Positions 53,667 to 63,529 of a stretch of DNA of 64,000 nucleotides are shown piece by piece. Both the position numbers and the translations under genes were made by a program. This stretch comes from Cordilura impudica (Eukaryota; Arthropoda; Insecta; Diptera; Scathophagidae). The notes under the pieces are model-generated. The model was not told the DNA's origin. It saw nothing but the letters and a program-made list of their open reading frames with translations, and did not search any database. Within the stretch, counting starts at the first letter, position 1. Each line of letters opens with the position of its first letter. The stretch covers positions 95,960,051 through 96,024,050 of the forward strand of contig OY821521.1 in NCBI GenBank assembly GCA_963682025.1, in the 5' to 3' direction.

Positions 53667-54700
53667 ATTTATACCCTCTGTGGTGGGAAAAATAACGAAA
53701 ACGGGAGATTTTATCTTAATTGTCAGTAACACAGTTAAATATTGCTTAGAGTGTTTAACTTTGTGTGTGTGTGTTGGTAAACACATATTACTATGTATAT
53801 ATGTATAACTGAAGATGTTATAAGCGCTTATGTAAAATTGGCACTTATACATAATTATAATAAATACTTAAATATTCATAATTATTTGCTTAAGTGAATA
53901 CTTACGCTTGTATAAGTATTTATGTAATAAGTTTTTTTTTCAATAATTTATAGTAACGAAAAAGATACTGTAAAAGAACTTGATTGAAGTTAAAATAAAA
54001 AAAAAATGCAAAATGAATTATTGAAAACATGATTAAATTCGGGTTAAGACATCCAAAATGTGACTTTATGGAAAGTGTAAAAACAGTGCTCTCTTAGTCC
54101 AGTTTTTCTAAAATATATTTTTTGTTAACTCAACTTTATTCGAAAACACCTGAAGAAGTTTCGTTATGGAAAAGTTTGGCGGTTTTAGCATTCGATTTGA
54201 TATAATATTTAGAGGCATAAATGAAAAATAACGTTATTTTTCGGTTGCGGTAGAAAGTTGGGTCTTACTTAGTGAATTTTATATGAGCGTGACACAGAAG
54301 ATAAGTTGTTCGTTACGGATTTTGTGAAGTACATTCATTACTTTGGGTGTCATGATAAAAAAATTTCTTCTGAATAGTTGAAGATGTTGATCAATGAAAT
54401 TATTTAAAAGTTCGAATTTTAAAGTACTTTCTTAAGTTCTGAATCAATTCAGTATCACTGTTTTTTTATTTTAATACCAACTAAACTTTTCCCTATACAA
54501 ATAATGATTTGTTTTACTAATTTAATAAATTGCTTCAAAACTACATACAATTGAAAATTACCATATTGGCATTCAAGTTCTGATTTTAGTTCTTTAACTG
54601 AACGTCTCTGCAAATGCTTTTGAGCAAATAGAATTAACTATTTTTATTACGAGTTTCATTACTGAATTAATGTTTAAAAATATTCCACAAAGTGGAATTC
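53667..54700. other. AT-rich region, nothing recognised
   Basis: No coding or family signal identified. The central 53,800-53,960 segment has repeated ATACTTA/TAAGTA words. Confidence 0.45.
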
Positions 54701-54704
54701 AATG

Positions 54705-55025
54705 AATTATCTTTCCTAGAAGAAAATAGTTATAATAAAGCTATACGATGATACGGTACCTTTGAAAGCGAGAAGGATAACAGTAAAGAAAGAACCCTGC
54801 TTTTCCATAGAATACAAAAATTAATACAACGAAGAGACTTAACTTTCTCTAGATGGAAACGTTTCCGAACACTGGAACTAAAAACTTAATTCCGATCAGC
54901 GCGAATTGATGTCAGTCATCAAATACGAATTGCTAAATCAAAATATTATATTAATCGCTTTAGCTCTGCGTTAGATTCTAAAAAAAATTGGAATACTATA
55001 CGAAAAATTGGTATCGGAAAATCTG
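54705..55025 (+). pseudogene. LINE family L fragment (linker between endonuclease and RT)
   Basis: Collinear with 10,410-10,705 of the better copy: TACGATGATACGGTACCTTT, ACAACGAAGAGACTTAACTT, CTCTAGATGGAAACGTTT and AATTGGTATCGGAAAATCTG. The recognisable peptide is KLIQRRDLTFSRWKRFRTLE, against SIQRMDLAYSRWKRFKTPEL there. Stops and a frameshift are present; RT motifs are missing because the sequence switches to another family near 55,028. Confidence 0.75.
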
Positions 55026-55029
55026 GTAG

Positions 55030-55875
55030 AAGTTGCAACTGTCCTACAGGTATTTAGGTATGGATCTCAACTATAACCTATCATTTAAAAAACATTTAGC
55101 AAACAAACTGACTACTTCAAAAATGGCGATCTCATCTAAATACTTGGTCAAAATATATTAATCATCCCAATATATCAAATAAAAATAAATTAAAAGTCTT
55201 TAGTGCAGCATCTCGATCCATTATGTTCTATAGAGCGCAAATATGATGAAGTAGAAAAATTATTTAGATTTTTTATTAAGAAGCTGCTATTTTTACCCAA
55301 CAACACTCCAAACTACATGCTTTTCTTAGAGACAGGTTTCAACTCTCTATATTTGGATACACTAAAGTTGCATTTTGATTATATTAATAAAGTTCTTAGC
55401 ATGCCAAACCATAGATTACCGCGGATGCTAGCTGAAACGATTATTGCAAAAAGGACATACTGGGTTGATGATTGATTCAAACTTTGTGCAAAGATTCAAT
55501 TTATGCCTGTTTATAATGGAGTACCTTTAAGTAAACATTGTAAGTTCATTTTACCACTTGTAATTCCTGCCGAGAGAGATGAACTAATCGCCGATGCAAG
55601 AAGATCACAATTTCATGATTTATACCAACAATTAAACTATTGTATGTTACCAATTACTGCTTCAGAATTAAGTTTTCGTTCTATAAGCTTATTGATAAGA
55701 GCAAGGTCTCTTTGATCTAAACGCCAGATCTTTCATAAGCACATCTGTCGGTCTTTGCACATTTTGTAACATGGATGCAACAGAAAATAGCCTACATCTA
55801 ATGGGAGTGTGTCCTATTTATAATGTGTTCAGACTAAACTATTTCAAAAAATGCTATTTAAGCCTAAATTAAGTT
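55030..55875 (+). pseudogene. LINE post-RT and C-terminal zinc region relic
   Basis: RYLGMDLNYNLSFKKHLANK (55,051) is the segment after the RT fingers. It is followed by PNNTPNYMLFLETGFNSLYL and DTLKLHFDYINKVLSMPNHR (55,290-55,410), ITASELSFRSISLLIRARS (55,651), and CTFCNMDATENSLHLMGVCP (55,757-55,816). The last is a CX2C-H-C terminal motif. Stops at about 55,473 and 55,713 and frameshifts separate these. It does not resemble the C terminus of family L, so the 54.7-56.2 kb block is a chimera or an adjacent pair of two fragments. An AATAAATAAATAAA tail occurs near 56,190. Confidence 0.75.
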
Positions 55876-56205
55876 TTAAATATACTTAATGGTATTGATT
55901 TTAATTTTAATATCTTAGTAATTTTTTTTAGAAAACTGTTTAAAATATATAAAATTAATATTAAGCGAATTTGAATAATTCTGTTTTTTAAGGAAAATTA
56001 AATTTGAAATTTATTTTTATTATAGAATCGTAAATAATATAATTACAAGAATTTATAAACAGCATGCTTCTGCCAGTCAGGCGCTCATTTATAGATATTT
56101 ATGCCATTTATAGATATTTATATTTAAATTTTAATATTGTATATTTTGTAAATAAACATATGTATATATGAAATAAAATATCTATTGAATAAATAAATAA
56201 AAGAA
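55876..56205 (+). other. LINE 3' untranslated region and tail
   Basis: Continues from the relic; contains a direct repeat (CATTTATAGATATTTAT twice at 56,087 and 56,105) and ends AATAAATAAATAAAAG. Confidence 0.5.
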
Positions 56206-57080
56206 ATAGTTTATTTCCTTAAAAGTTTTATAATACGTTGGAAAACAGTCCTTGTAAATGGAATTAACTGCAGACCGAATAATACTCTATTTGTGATACT
56301 ATAGGTCCATATCGATATGTAGAGCTAAAGCTTCCTTTACCGCATAAGTTTTCAACTGCATTTTTAAGTAGATCAGCTGGATTTGATGAAATAATCTCAT
56401 CCATCCTTTTAGGTTTTATTCTATATGAAGAATTCTGATAAACAACGCTAGACCTGGGGCCCTTTCATGCATATGAACTGGGGTTTTATTTAGAAAACAA
56501 AATTTATTTAATAGAATTAAAAAGTTCATTAAAATAATACTCACTAAATCTAAATCTCCATCTCTCAGTGTAAAACTTTTATCAGGCTAAGAACCGAATT
56601 TACCATAAAACCTTAATTTTTTGTGGCTGTCTTTTGACCAATAACATTTAAATTATAAGACAACTGGTGACATTTTTAGTATCTAGTTTCGTAATTTGTT
56701 TTCCACTGTTATTTTTCGCAAAACATTTACTATTCACTTTAAGCCATTCATTAAAACAAATCACGTGTTTTGATTTGAGCTCCCATTAAAAAAAAAAAAA
56801 TTAATAAAAAGGCAGACGTAGTCTATATACTTAGAGCAACATCTCGTAGAAAAACTCACTAACTACATCTGCATCTGCGAAATATATAAAAAAATGAATA
56901 CAAGGTAAACATAAAAAATTTGGTACATCCTGTATTCCTGTCAGTATATGTAAGGTTTCAAAGGCGTAAAATTTTTCAAATATCTTTAAATCTTACTTCC
57001 AAAGATACGATTTTTGCAACGGAAAAGTCAAAATGAGACAATCGAGCGACACGTCTATAAATACTAAACACATATCTAAG
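56206..57080. other. Unassigned; possible old coding relic on minus strand
   Basis: One minus-strand frame at about 56,470-56,290 reads HERAPGLALFIRILHIE and, after a stop, LKMQLKTYAVKEALALHIDM, which might be a LINE segment preceding RNase H. Too short and broken to call. Remainder AT-rich. Confidence 0.3.
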
Positions 57081-57335
57081 TGAAACTGCGGCGAAAAAAT
57101 TTTTTCAAATTTTCAAATTTTCCAAAAAACTGTCTTCCAAAACTTTTCGTGGAGAATCGATTTTTTTACTGGAAAATTATGCACTTTTGGAAAAAAATGT
57201 TTTGAATAAAAAGTATTCAGAATCCTTCATGGAATTTATGGACACATTTTTTGGCATTAAAAAAAATTTAAATGTATGCAAAAATTCGGAAAAAATTAAA
57301 AATGAAAATTTTGTTTCCGCAGTTTCACGGAGCCA
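57081..57335. repeat. Small inverted-repeat element
   Basis: AAGTGAAACTGCGGCGAAAA at 57,081 and its inverse TTTTGTTTCCGCAGTTTCAC ending 57,333, with AAAATTTT extensions. No coding content supported. The same end motif occurs alone at 9,757. Confidence 0.55.
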
Positions 57336-57546
57336 GTATTTTACTATTTGTCGAAACGAAGAATCTGAGCTGAAAAATTTCCAAAAAAAAAACATTCCTG
57401 CGCTCCGTAGGGTCACATTCCCCCTCCCCCAATTTTTTTTTGATGGGCAAATTCAAGACGAACATTAAAAAAATCCCGGCTCAAATAGTTGTAGAGTTAT
57501 TTGAGTGGAACAGTGGTGATTATTCCCACTGTGCGACGGTCTGCAG
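57336..57546. other. Unassigned flank, ends in hAT target site
   Basis: Contains a C-rich run CCCCCTCCCCC at 57,421 and the left copy of GTCTGCAG (57,539-57,546). Confidence 0.4.
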
Positions 57547-57742
57547 ATACAGGTGTGCCCACCACGTCGATCGCGATCTACTGGTCGGGCAAGAAATTTG
57601 AAGTCGATCCCGAGATAACTTAAATTTTAAATATATATTGCCTTATTGATACATTTAAAATTGCATCGATACATTTAAAATTGAACTAGAATTGTGGATA
57701 TCTCAAGTTAATAAAACCGATCTAAAACATTTCTCAAATTTA

Positions 57743-58498
57743 AACAAGAAAATTATAGTCGGTTTAGACCATGCGTTTAGAGACCCTATCTCTCAGGCCC
57801 AACTAACTGGATATAGAAAATAAGCATAAACCAAATTTGAGTGGGATTTTTATTAATTTTTTTGGCTGCAGATATGAAAAAGTTCATATCGGATGCTATA
57901 TCTATATAGGGACTAGGTCCAAAAATGGACCGATCCTGATCATGTTTGGTAAAGTCTCTTGTATTTTGCAAAAATATATACAAACAAAATTTGAGAAGAA
58001 TCAGTGCAATATTTTTGTTTTTTAATAGATTTAAGTGAAGATCGGGAAGCAGCTCTATATGGGGTCAAAGGTATTATTTTTGGACTACTCATTAGTGGAT
58101 GTAATGAACGCATACAAACCCAATTTGAGTAAGATCTATATGACAATTTGGATCTTATGGCAATATATGTTGATTTCATAGGGGTCATTTGTATGGGGCT
58201 AGATCTGAACATGGACCGATTCTCACCAATTTCAATAGCATTCATCCCATGACCGATAAAAGATCAAATACCAAATTTCATCAAAATATATTCATATTTG
58301 CGACCTGCAGTTTGATTACAAGCTTTACATGAACACACAGACGGACGAACGGACGGACGGACATCGTTAAATCGAATCAGATAGTGATTCTGATTCCGAT
58401 CAGTATAATTAAAGATGGGTGTAGGTCAAACATTTTTGGTTGTTACAAACAGCAGCACAAAGTCATTATAGCCAAACCACATAGTGGTATAGGGTAAA
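57743..58498 (-). repeat. Family G, nearly full length
   Basis: Starts ACAAGAAAATTATAGTCGGT, but the palindrome is half deleted (TTTAGACCATGCG). It continues through CAGCTCTATATGGGGTCAAA (the empty-site equivalent of the mariner insertion at 31,660) and GACGGACGGACGGACAT, to CATAGTGGTATAGGGTAAAG. Confidence 0.82.
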
Positions 58499-58955
58499 GA
58501 TGCGAAATGGTAACATTTTACAAAAAACATTTTAGTGCAATTTCAACAGAGATTTGTGTGTGGACTTTGAAAAACTTCGTCCAATCGCTGCATTTTCATT
58601 AACACCAGTTTCTTTAATAAATATTGAAAATATAGCTGGACTAATCGGAAAGGAAACAAGTATGAATATAGTTAAATTAATTGAATTGAAATCGTTCGAT
58701 CAATTTGAAATATGGAAGTTTATTAAAATTGAGAAATATCCACTATTAAAAGATGCCTATCTTAGAGTTCATTCATGTTTTGCATCCACATTAAGGCAAA
58801 TCGTCATTTTCTCATATGAATTATATTAAATATAAATATCTTACACGTATGACTCAAAGTCATCTTGACGACTGCTTATGTTTAGCTATTAATAATTACG
58901 AACCTAATTACTCAAATATAGCTGATAATTTACAATGTCAATCATCATATTAAAG
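58499..58955 (+). pseudogene. hAT transposase C-terminal relic
   Basis: Frame one (58,554-58,829) reads FEKLRPIAAFSLTPVSLINI, ELKSFDQFEIWKFIKIEKYP and LLKDAYLRVHSCFASTLR, equivalent to the segment before the hAT dimerisation region (WxxL...YPxL...A...F.STYLCE). After a frameshift, MNYIKYKYLTRMTQSHLDDC and LCLAINNYEPNYSNIADNLQ complete the C terminus (58,817-58,955), as in ZBED/SCAND3-type transposases. The STYLCE core is degraded to FASTLRQI. The N-terminal zinc finger and catalytic core are absent, removed by deletion and the family G insertion. Confidence 0.75.
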
Positions 58956-58969
58956 ACAAAATAAATGTA

Positions 58970-60259
58970 AAGGGTCCGCCATCTAACGTTTTTTCAACTT
59001 GTGCTTATTTCGTGAATGGTAACACTTAGCTCATGTCTGATTTGACAGATAATTAGTTTTATCCTTCCGCTGAACGAATATGGTTGTGTATACGCTTGAA
59101 CAACGCTGGGAAATATTGCGACATTACTTTGAAAATCATGGTAATGTTGCAGAATGTGTGTGAAAATTGCGTACGGATTTTGGAAGAAGAGAAGCACCGT
59201 CAGCTCCGTATGTTCGTTATCTTGTGAAAAAAGTGAAAGAAACTGGCATCCTCATCGACAAGCCAAAGCGTGAAAAGCCAAAAATGCGTACACCCGAGAA
59301 TATTGCTGCTGTGGCAGAAAGTGTGCGTGAAGCGCCATCAACAGCAATTCACCATCGTTCTCAAGAATTGAACATTTCGGAGGCATCATTGAGACGAATT
59401 TTGCATAAAGACCTTGGTATGACGCCATACAAAGTCCAATTGGTTCAGGAGTTGAAGCCAACTGACCATCCAATGCGATTTCGCTTCGCTAAGTGGGCCT
59501 GCGATCGACTTACAGAAGATGCCGATTTTGCCAAAAAAATCATCTTTTCAGATGAAGCTCATTTTGATCTTGGCGGGTATGTAAACAAGCAAAATTGTCG
59601 CATTTGGGGCACAGAAAACCCGCACGCATACATTGAAAGCCGATACACCCAAAACGAGTCACTGTTTGGTTCGGATTTTGGTCCAGATGCATAATTGGGC
59701 CATTTTTCTTCGAATAGGAGCAAAGAGTGGCCGTTAGAGTCAATGGCGATCGTTATCGGGCCATGTTGAACGAATTTTTGTTCACAAAAATTGAAGAGGA
59801 GGATATTGGCAACATTTGGTTTCAACAGGACGGCGCTACGTGCCACACAGCCGAAGCTACACTCGATGTTTTGCGCCCTGTTTTTGAAGATCGAATTATC
59901 AGCCACAGAGCTGATGTCGTTTGGCCACCGCGGATCTGCGATTTGACACCGTTGGACTATTATTTGTGGGGTGCCCTCAAAGATAAGTGTTACGCCAACA
60001 AGCCAGAGACAATTGACGCTTTAAAGGACAATATTCGTGAAGCCATTGGTGAAATACAGCTGCACACAATCGATAATGTGCTTAAAAATTGGACCGATGG
60101 TGTAGGCTACTGCATGGCCAGCTGAGGCAGCCATTTGAATGAAATTATTTTACATTATTAACCGGAAGGATTGTACTTTCAAATAAAAAAAGAAATTTTA
60201 GATAATATTCAATAGTTTTTTTTATAGCATTTTCAAAAAAAGTTATTTGGCGGACCCTT
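58970..60259 (+). mobile_element. DD41D mariner (rosa-like), copy 2 (1,290 bp)
   Basis: Terminal repeats AAGGGTCCGCCATCTAACGT and, inverted, AAGGGTCCGCCAAATAACTT, flanked by TA at 58,968-58,969 and 60,260-60,261. Same family as 31,661-32,890 and close in sequence, but opposite strand and longer because the deletions seen there are absent. It lies in the 3' part of a hAT element. Confidence 0.95.
59080..60162 (+). pseudogene. DD41D mariner transposase, near-complete but disabled
   Basis: ATG at 59,080 gives MVVYTLEQRWEILRHYFENH (HTH start). Codon 28 is TGA (59,161) where copy 1 has CGA. After it the frame stays open for 176 codons with FSDEAHFDLGGYVNKQNCR (first Asp codon 59,551). A one-base loss near 59,638 shifts the frame; a TAG follows at 59,716; then WFQQDGATCHT (second Asp 59,829) and LTPLDYYLWG (third Asp 59,955). 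The second and third Asp codons are 126 nt apart, i.e. 41 residues between, the DD41D signature. A TGA at 60,123 (again CGA in the expected SRG) shortens the C terminus. Four lesions make it inactive. Confidence 0.92.
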
Positions 60260-60516
60260 TATATCTTTTAAATTTTAACTATTTGTTTATTTCATTTGTT
60301 AAATTTTACTACAACTAAAATTTTTCTCATATGGTCGATCGCCATTCCTTCGGAAAATATAATATAGCTCTTTAGATCGAAAAGGTTGGACACAGCTGGT
60401 CTGCAACATTGTAGCAAATGATGTTTATTATTTGATAACAAAATATCCATCATACGCCCCAGCGGTACATTTTAAGTGAACTACTTTTGAAAATAAAAAA
60501 TCATCGCACAAGATTA

Positions 60517-61220
60517 TAGTGCGTTTACATCTAAGCAAAATTTAGTATATACGACATTTCGAGCGAAATTTTGCCCATTTTGAATAGATTTCCCATACAA
60601 AACAAAATCTGGCTCGTTGCTAGATTTGTGCAGAATCTCACAAAATCTTGTCAAACTTGGGCACAACCAAATGATTCTACTGTGTTTTTTAATATTGTAG
60701 TAGAAAATTTCAACGCAGTGACTGAAAAATTAACATTTAAAAACAAAAGCAAACAAGTTGAATAAAAAGAAAATAAAATATTAATTATTAACAAAAAATG
60801 ACGAATCTATAATAAAAAAATATTTAGTAATTGAAAAGTTATAACTTTTTATACTGACATGTGCCCATTGCAATCTGCTAAATAATAATTATGGAAAATG
60901 AATTTGTTTTTGCTGTTCAAACAATACATTTAACAAATGCTGACTCTTTTTTCGCAAAATTTCTTTTTCGCTTTGTGCTTTTTTCATTTTTGATGCATTA
61001 TATAATTATAAAATCTGTTCGTTTTTAGAATTTTCCATATTTCCATTTTCCTATTTTTTTTTTTTGTATTTCTAGTTTATATGTTTTATTTTAATCAGCT
61101 GTTTAATATTGTGGAACCAAAATCTCAAAAAATGTCAAAAAAGTTATATGTAAACGGTGTAGATTTTTAAATAGATTCCAACTAAAATCTACTACATTTT
61201 CCTCAGATGTAAACGCGCTA
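60517..61220 (+). mobile_element. TTA-flanked MITE, copy 2 (704 bp)
   Basis: Ends TAGTGCGTTTACATCTAAG and, inverted, TAGCGCGTTTACATCTGAG, flanked by TTA at 60,514-60,516 and 61,221-61,223. The retained coding tail reads SCQTWAQPNDSTVFFNIVVE then NFNAVTEKLTFKNKSKQVE and stops at 60,763-60,765, the same stop as in copy 1. The rest is non-coding and collinear with 35,516-36,210. Confidence 0.87.
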
Positions 61221-61223
61221 TTA

Positions 61224-61642
61224 CTGAAGATCTTTCTGATTTTAAATATTTCAGTACAATTATCCAAAATCATCCAAGAAAAGAACATGACAAATATTAG
61301 CATTAATTCCATTTAAATTTATTGCTCGATTTAATTTCTTTTCATTTATTGAAACCTTTTCAATACTCATTGACGCATTCGAATTGTGTGCACAACGTTT
61401 TTTATGTATGTGTGTGTTTCTGTTATCAAGTGACGTTTATAGACTAATTAAACAAAAAACATCAAATGCGTGTAATAAAATGCATTTCCTTTTATACAAA
61501 CCCACCCCAATGAAAAGAATCAGTTTGTAAATAAACTTAAAAATCCCTCACATACATAAGTATGTATTTAATGTTGAAATTTTATTTACATTAATAAAGG
61601 GAATATTTATTTTGAAATTAAGAAAATGTAAATTTAATTTAA
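61224..61642. other. AT-rich spacer
   Basis: Nothing recognised. Confidence 0.45.
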
Positions 61643-61979
61643 CTAGTATAGCGCAGCACACGAAATTCGAGTGCAAGTTCTAGGAAATATTATTTTTTCA
61701 TTCAATTGTTTTCTTTCAATGTTTTTTTTAATCTTTTTAAATGAGCAGAGGGCGTGTGATATAATTTAAATCATTTGCATTAACAGGGTGTACGAATTAT
61801 TATAAATATTTTATTTTATTTAATTTAATATGTTTTTCAGACAGATTAAATATAAACTTTATCATTATCAGCTTCTAATCCATATGAACTATGACTATGC
61901 CAATTTTCACACTCTTCCGTGCCCGCATATTGCTTAAAAAGGGAACTAAAAATTTACCTTCACGTATTAATATTATAGA
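61643..61979 (-). mobile_element. Helitron-like family X, subfamily 2, complete (337 bp)
   Basis: Minus strand starts TCTATAATATTAATACGTG (61,979, A before) and ends with hairpin CACTCGAATTTCGTGTG, then CTGCGCTATA and CTAG (61,643), followed by T. The interior differs from subfamily 1 but matches 14,995-15,285. Confidence 0.78.
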
Positions 61980-62600
61980 TAATAATTAATAAATAACATC
62001 AAATAACTTGGGTTTAAAGGAATATAATGGAATATTTCTGTAGCAAAATTCATCGTTACAAAGTTTATTCTTTTTCATAGAAAAATAATATGTGACAGTG
62101 ATTTTTTTCATAAACTTTTCTTGTTAGCGGAGCTATTCTTCTATACAAAAATTAAAGATAATTTCACTGTAAGAGAGAATAGTTCTATATAGAAATATTC
62201 CATGGAACAGAGACTTGTTTTATATATACAAATTATTTGTTACTGTGTTTTCAATATAAACTGTAACGTATGCATTGTATAGCGTGTAAGTTAATGTAAA
62301 TAATAACGCCATGCATACAACAATGCTTTGTGGTACGGTTGAGTCTCTGTTTCTTTTCTTTAGTAACGTGAGTAATAATCATATAGTTTTTGGGGTAAAC
62401 CGCCAACATAAATGACTAACGCAATTGAAACTAGTGATCCATTAACATTTGTTTTGATTTTATTTTGAATGAAGAAATTGCGTCACATGCAGTTTCTATT
62501 TACACAACATCCAATTAAATTAGAGTTAAAAGTAAAACTCTATAAATAAAAACTAACATAGAGAGAGACTCCACCCAATCAAAAATGCATTGATAATATT
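61980..62600. other. AT-rich region, nothing recognised
   Basis: No coding or repeat-family signal. Inverted-looking TAGAACTATTCTC/GTTCTATATAGAA words around 62,170-62,200 are short. Confidence 0.45.
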
Positions 62601-62604
62601 TAGA

Positions 62605-62678
62605 GTTATTGAGTGTACTTTAGAAAGTCACTCTTAGAATTTAAGTTATTGAGTGTACTTTAGAAAGTCACTCTTAGA
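62605..62678 (+). repeat. Tandem pair of 34-bp identical blocks (period 40)
   Basis: GTTATTGAGTGTACTTTAGA continuing AAGTCACTCTTAGA is repeated exactly at 62,605 and 62,645. A TATTTATAAGC box (62,706) and AAAATAAAAAC follow. This could be the regulatory part of a solo LTR, but no TG...CA boundaries or TSD were established. Confidence 0.7.
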
Positions 62679-63000
62679 GCAGAAGTCTAGAACTTCTCAT
62701 AGGGTATTTATAAGCAACTGTTTTGTGAAAATAAAAACAGTTCTAAATCGTGACTGATTTGGAACACAAAACAAATATTCAAAGTGTGCTTTATTTAATA
62801 AGTAGCACCTAAAATTAAAAGTTCAAAAGTAATCTGTTTGAACACTATAAAACAATTAAGACTGTTAAATTTGGCTATGCTGTATCTTTGATACCGTCCA
62901 TCTGAGTTTTACGATTAATTAAGATCTGGTCGTATTGCACTATTTATAAGAAATGTAAACAAAATGTTGTAAAAAGTAAAAAAATTGGGAGATGGGTTGC

Positions 63001-63115
63001 CTGTCTGAAGGCAGTGGCCATATAACCCATTGTGTTACCCTTGTTACAATGGGATATATGGCCACTGCGTGTTACCCTTGTTACAATGGGATATATGGCC
63101 ACTGCCTTCAGACAG
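63001..63115. repeat. Strong hairpin with a duplicated arm
   Basis: CTGTCTGAAGGCAGTGGCCA and TATxACCCATTGT on the left pair with ACAATGGGATATATGGCCAC and TGCCTTCAGACAG on the right. A 37-bp block (GTGTTACCCTTGTTACAATG, GGATATATGGCCACTGC) is present twice in tandem (63,032-63,068 and 63,069-63,105), so two alternative right arms exist. Confidence 0.85.
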
Positions 63116-63199
63116 AGGTCATAAAAGTACGGATAGATTACGTAAAGAGTATAGAAAAGAACGGAAAGTGAAAAAGAGATGATTCCTCTGCTATGCGTT

Positions 63200-63525
63200 A
63201 CTCTTGAACCATCCAGATTCCCTCAAGATTGCCGACTTCTTCGCCGAGTGGAACATCTACTATGCAGCCCAGGTTATCGAAGAATCTTTGCTATAGATAT
63301 CTAAGACTCCTTCAGTCTTGCACATTCACATAGCAAATGTTGCCCTGAATCCTCCTCGTCCTCATCCGTACAGCTCCTACAGATGTCAGCTCTCTGGACA
63401 CCTATACGTTCGACCATGTGCTCTATTAAACAGTGTCCAGTGAGCTCTGCTATAAGTAGTCTGATTGTCCCTTTACCAAAACCAAGTAGAGGGATAATCA
63501 GCAAGAGGTCAGTTGTGTCCACCTT
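63200..63525 (-). pseudogene. LINE C-terminal zinc-region relic
   Basis: The minus-strand frame 63,522-63,301 reads FGKGTIRLLIAELTGHCLIE, HMVERIGVQRADICRSCTDE and DEEDSGQHLLCECARL, i.e. the LTGHxxIxxHxxRxG...CRSCxDExEE...HLLCxC terminus of R1/I-type arthropod LINE ORF2, zinc ligands C-C-H-C present. A weaker continuation (FFDNLGCI, VGNLEGIWMVQE) runs to about 63,200. Same family as the relic at 19,085-19,625. Only this end is present. Confidence 0.75.
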
Positions 63526-63529
63526 GCCC

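Larger units (their letters stand above)
57547..60398 (+). mobile_element. Second hAT element, internally deleted, with nested insertions
   Basis: The left end CAGGTGTGCCCACC (57,550) and the inverted right end CAGCTGTGTCCAACC (60,398) are followed by CGATC-containing subterminal sequence on both sides. Flanks GTCTGCAG (57,539-57,546) and GTCTGCAA (60,399-60,406) match 7 of 8, though three bases (ATA) separate the left flank from CAG. The interior has only the C-terminal end of a hAT transposase. It is interrupted by family G (57,743-58,498) and a DD41D mariner (58,970-60,259). Confidence 0.72.

Noticed and set aside
57187..57468. 93-codon frame as a gene
   Set aside because: It crosses the right arm of the 57,081 inverted repeat, is K/N/F-rich and lacks any motif.
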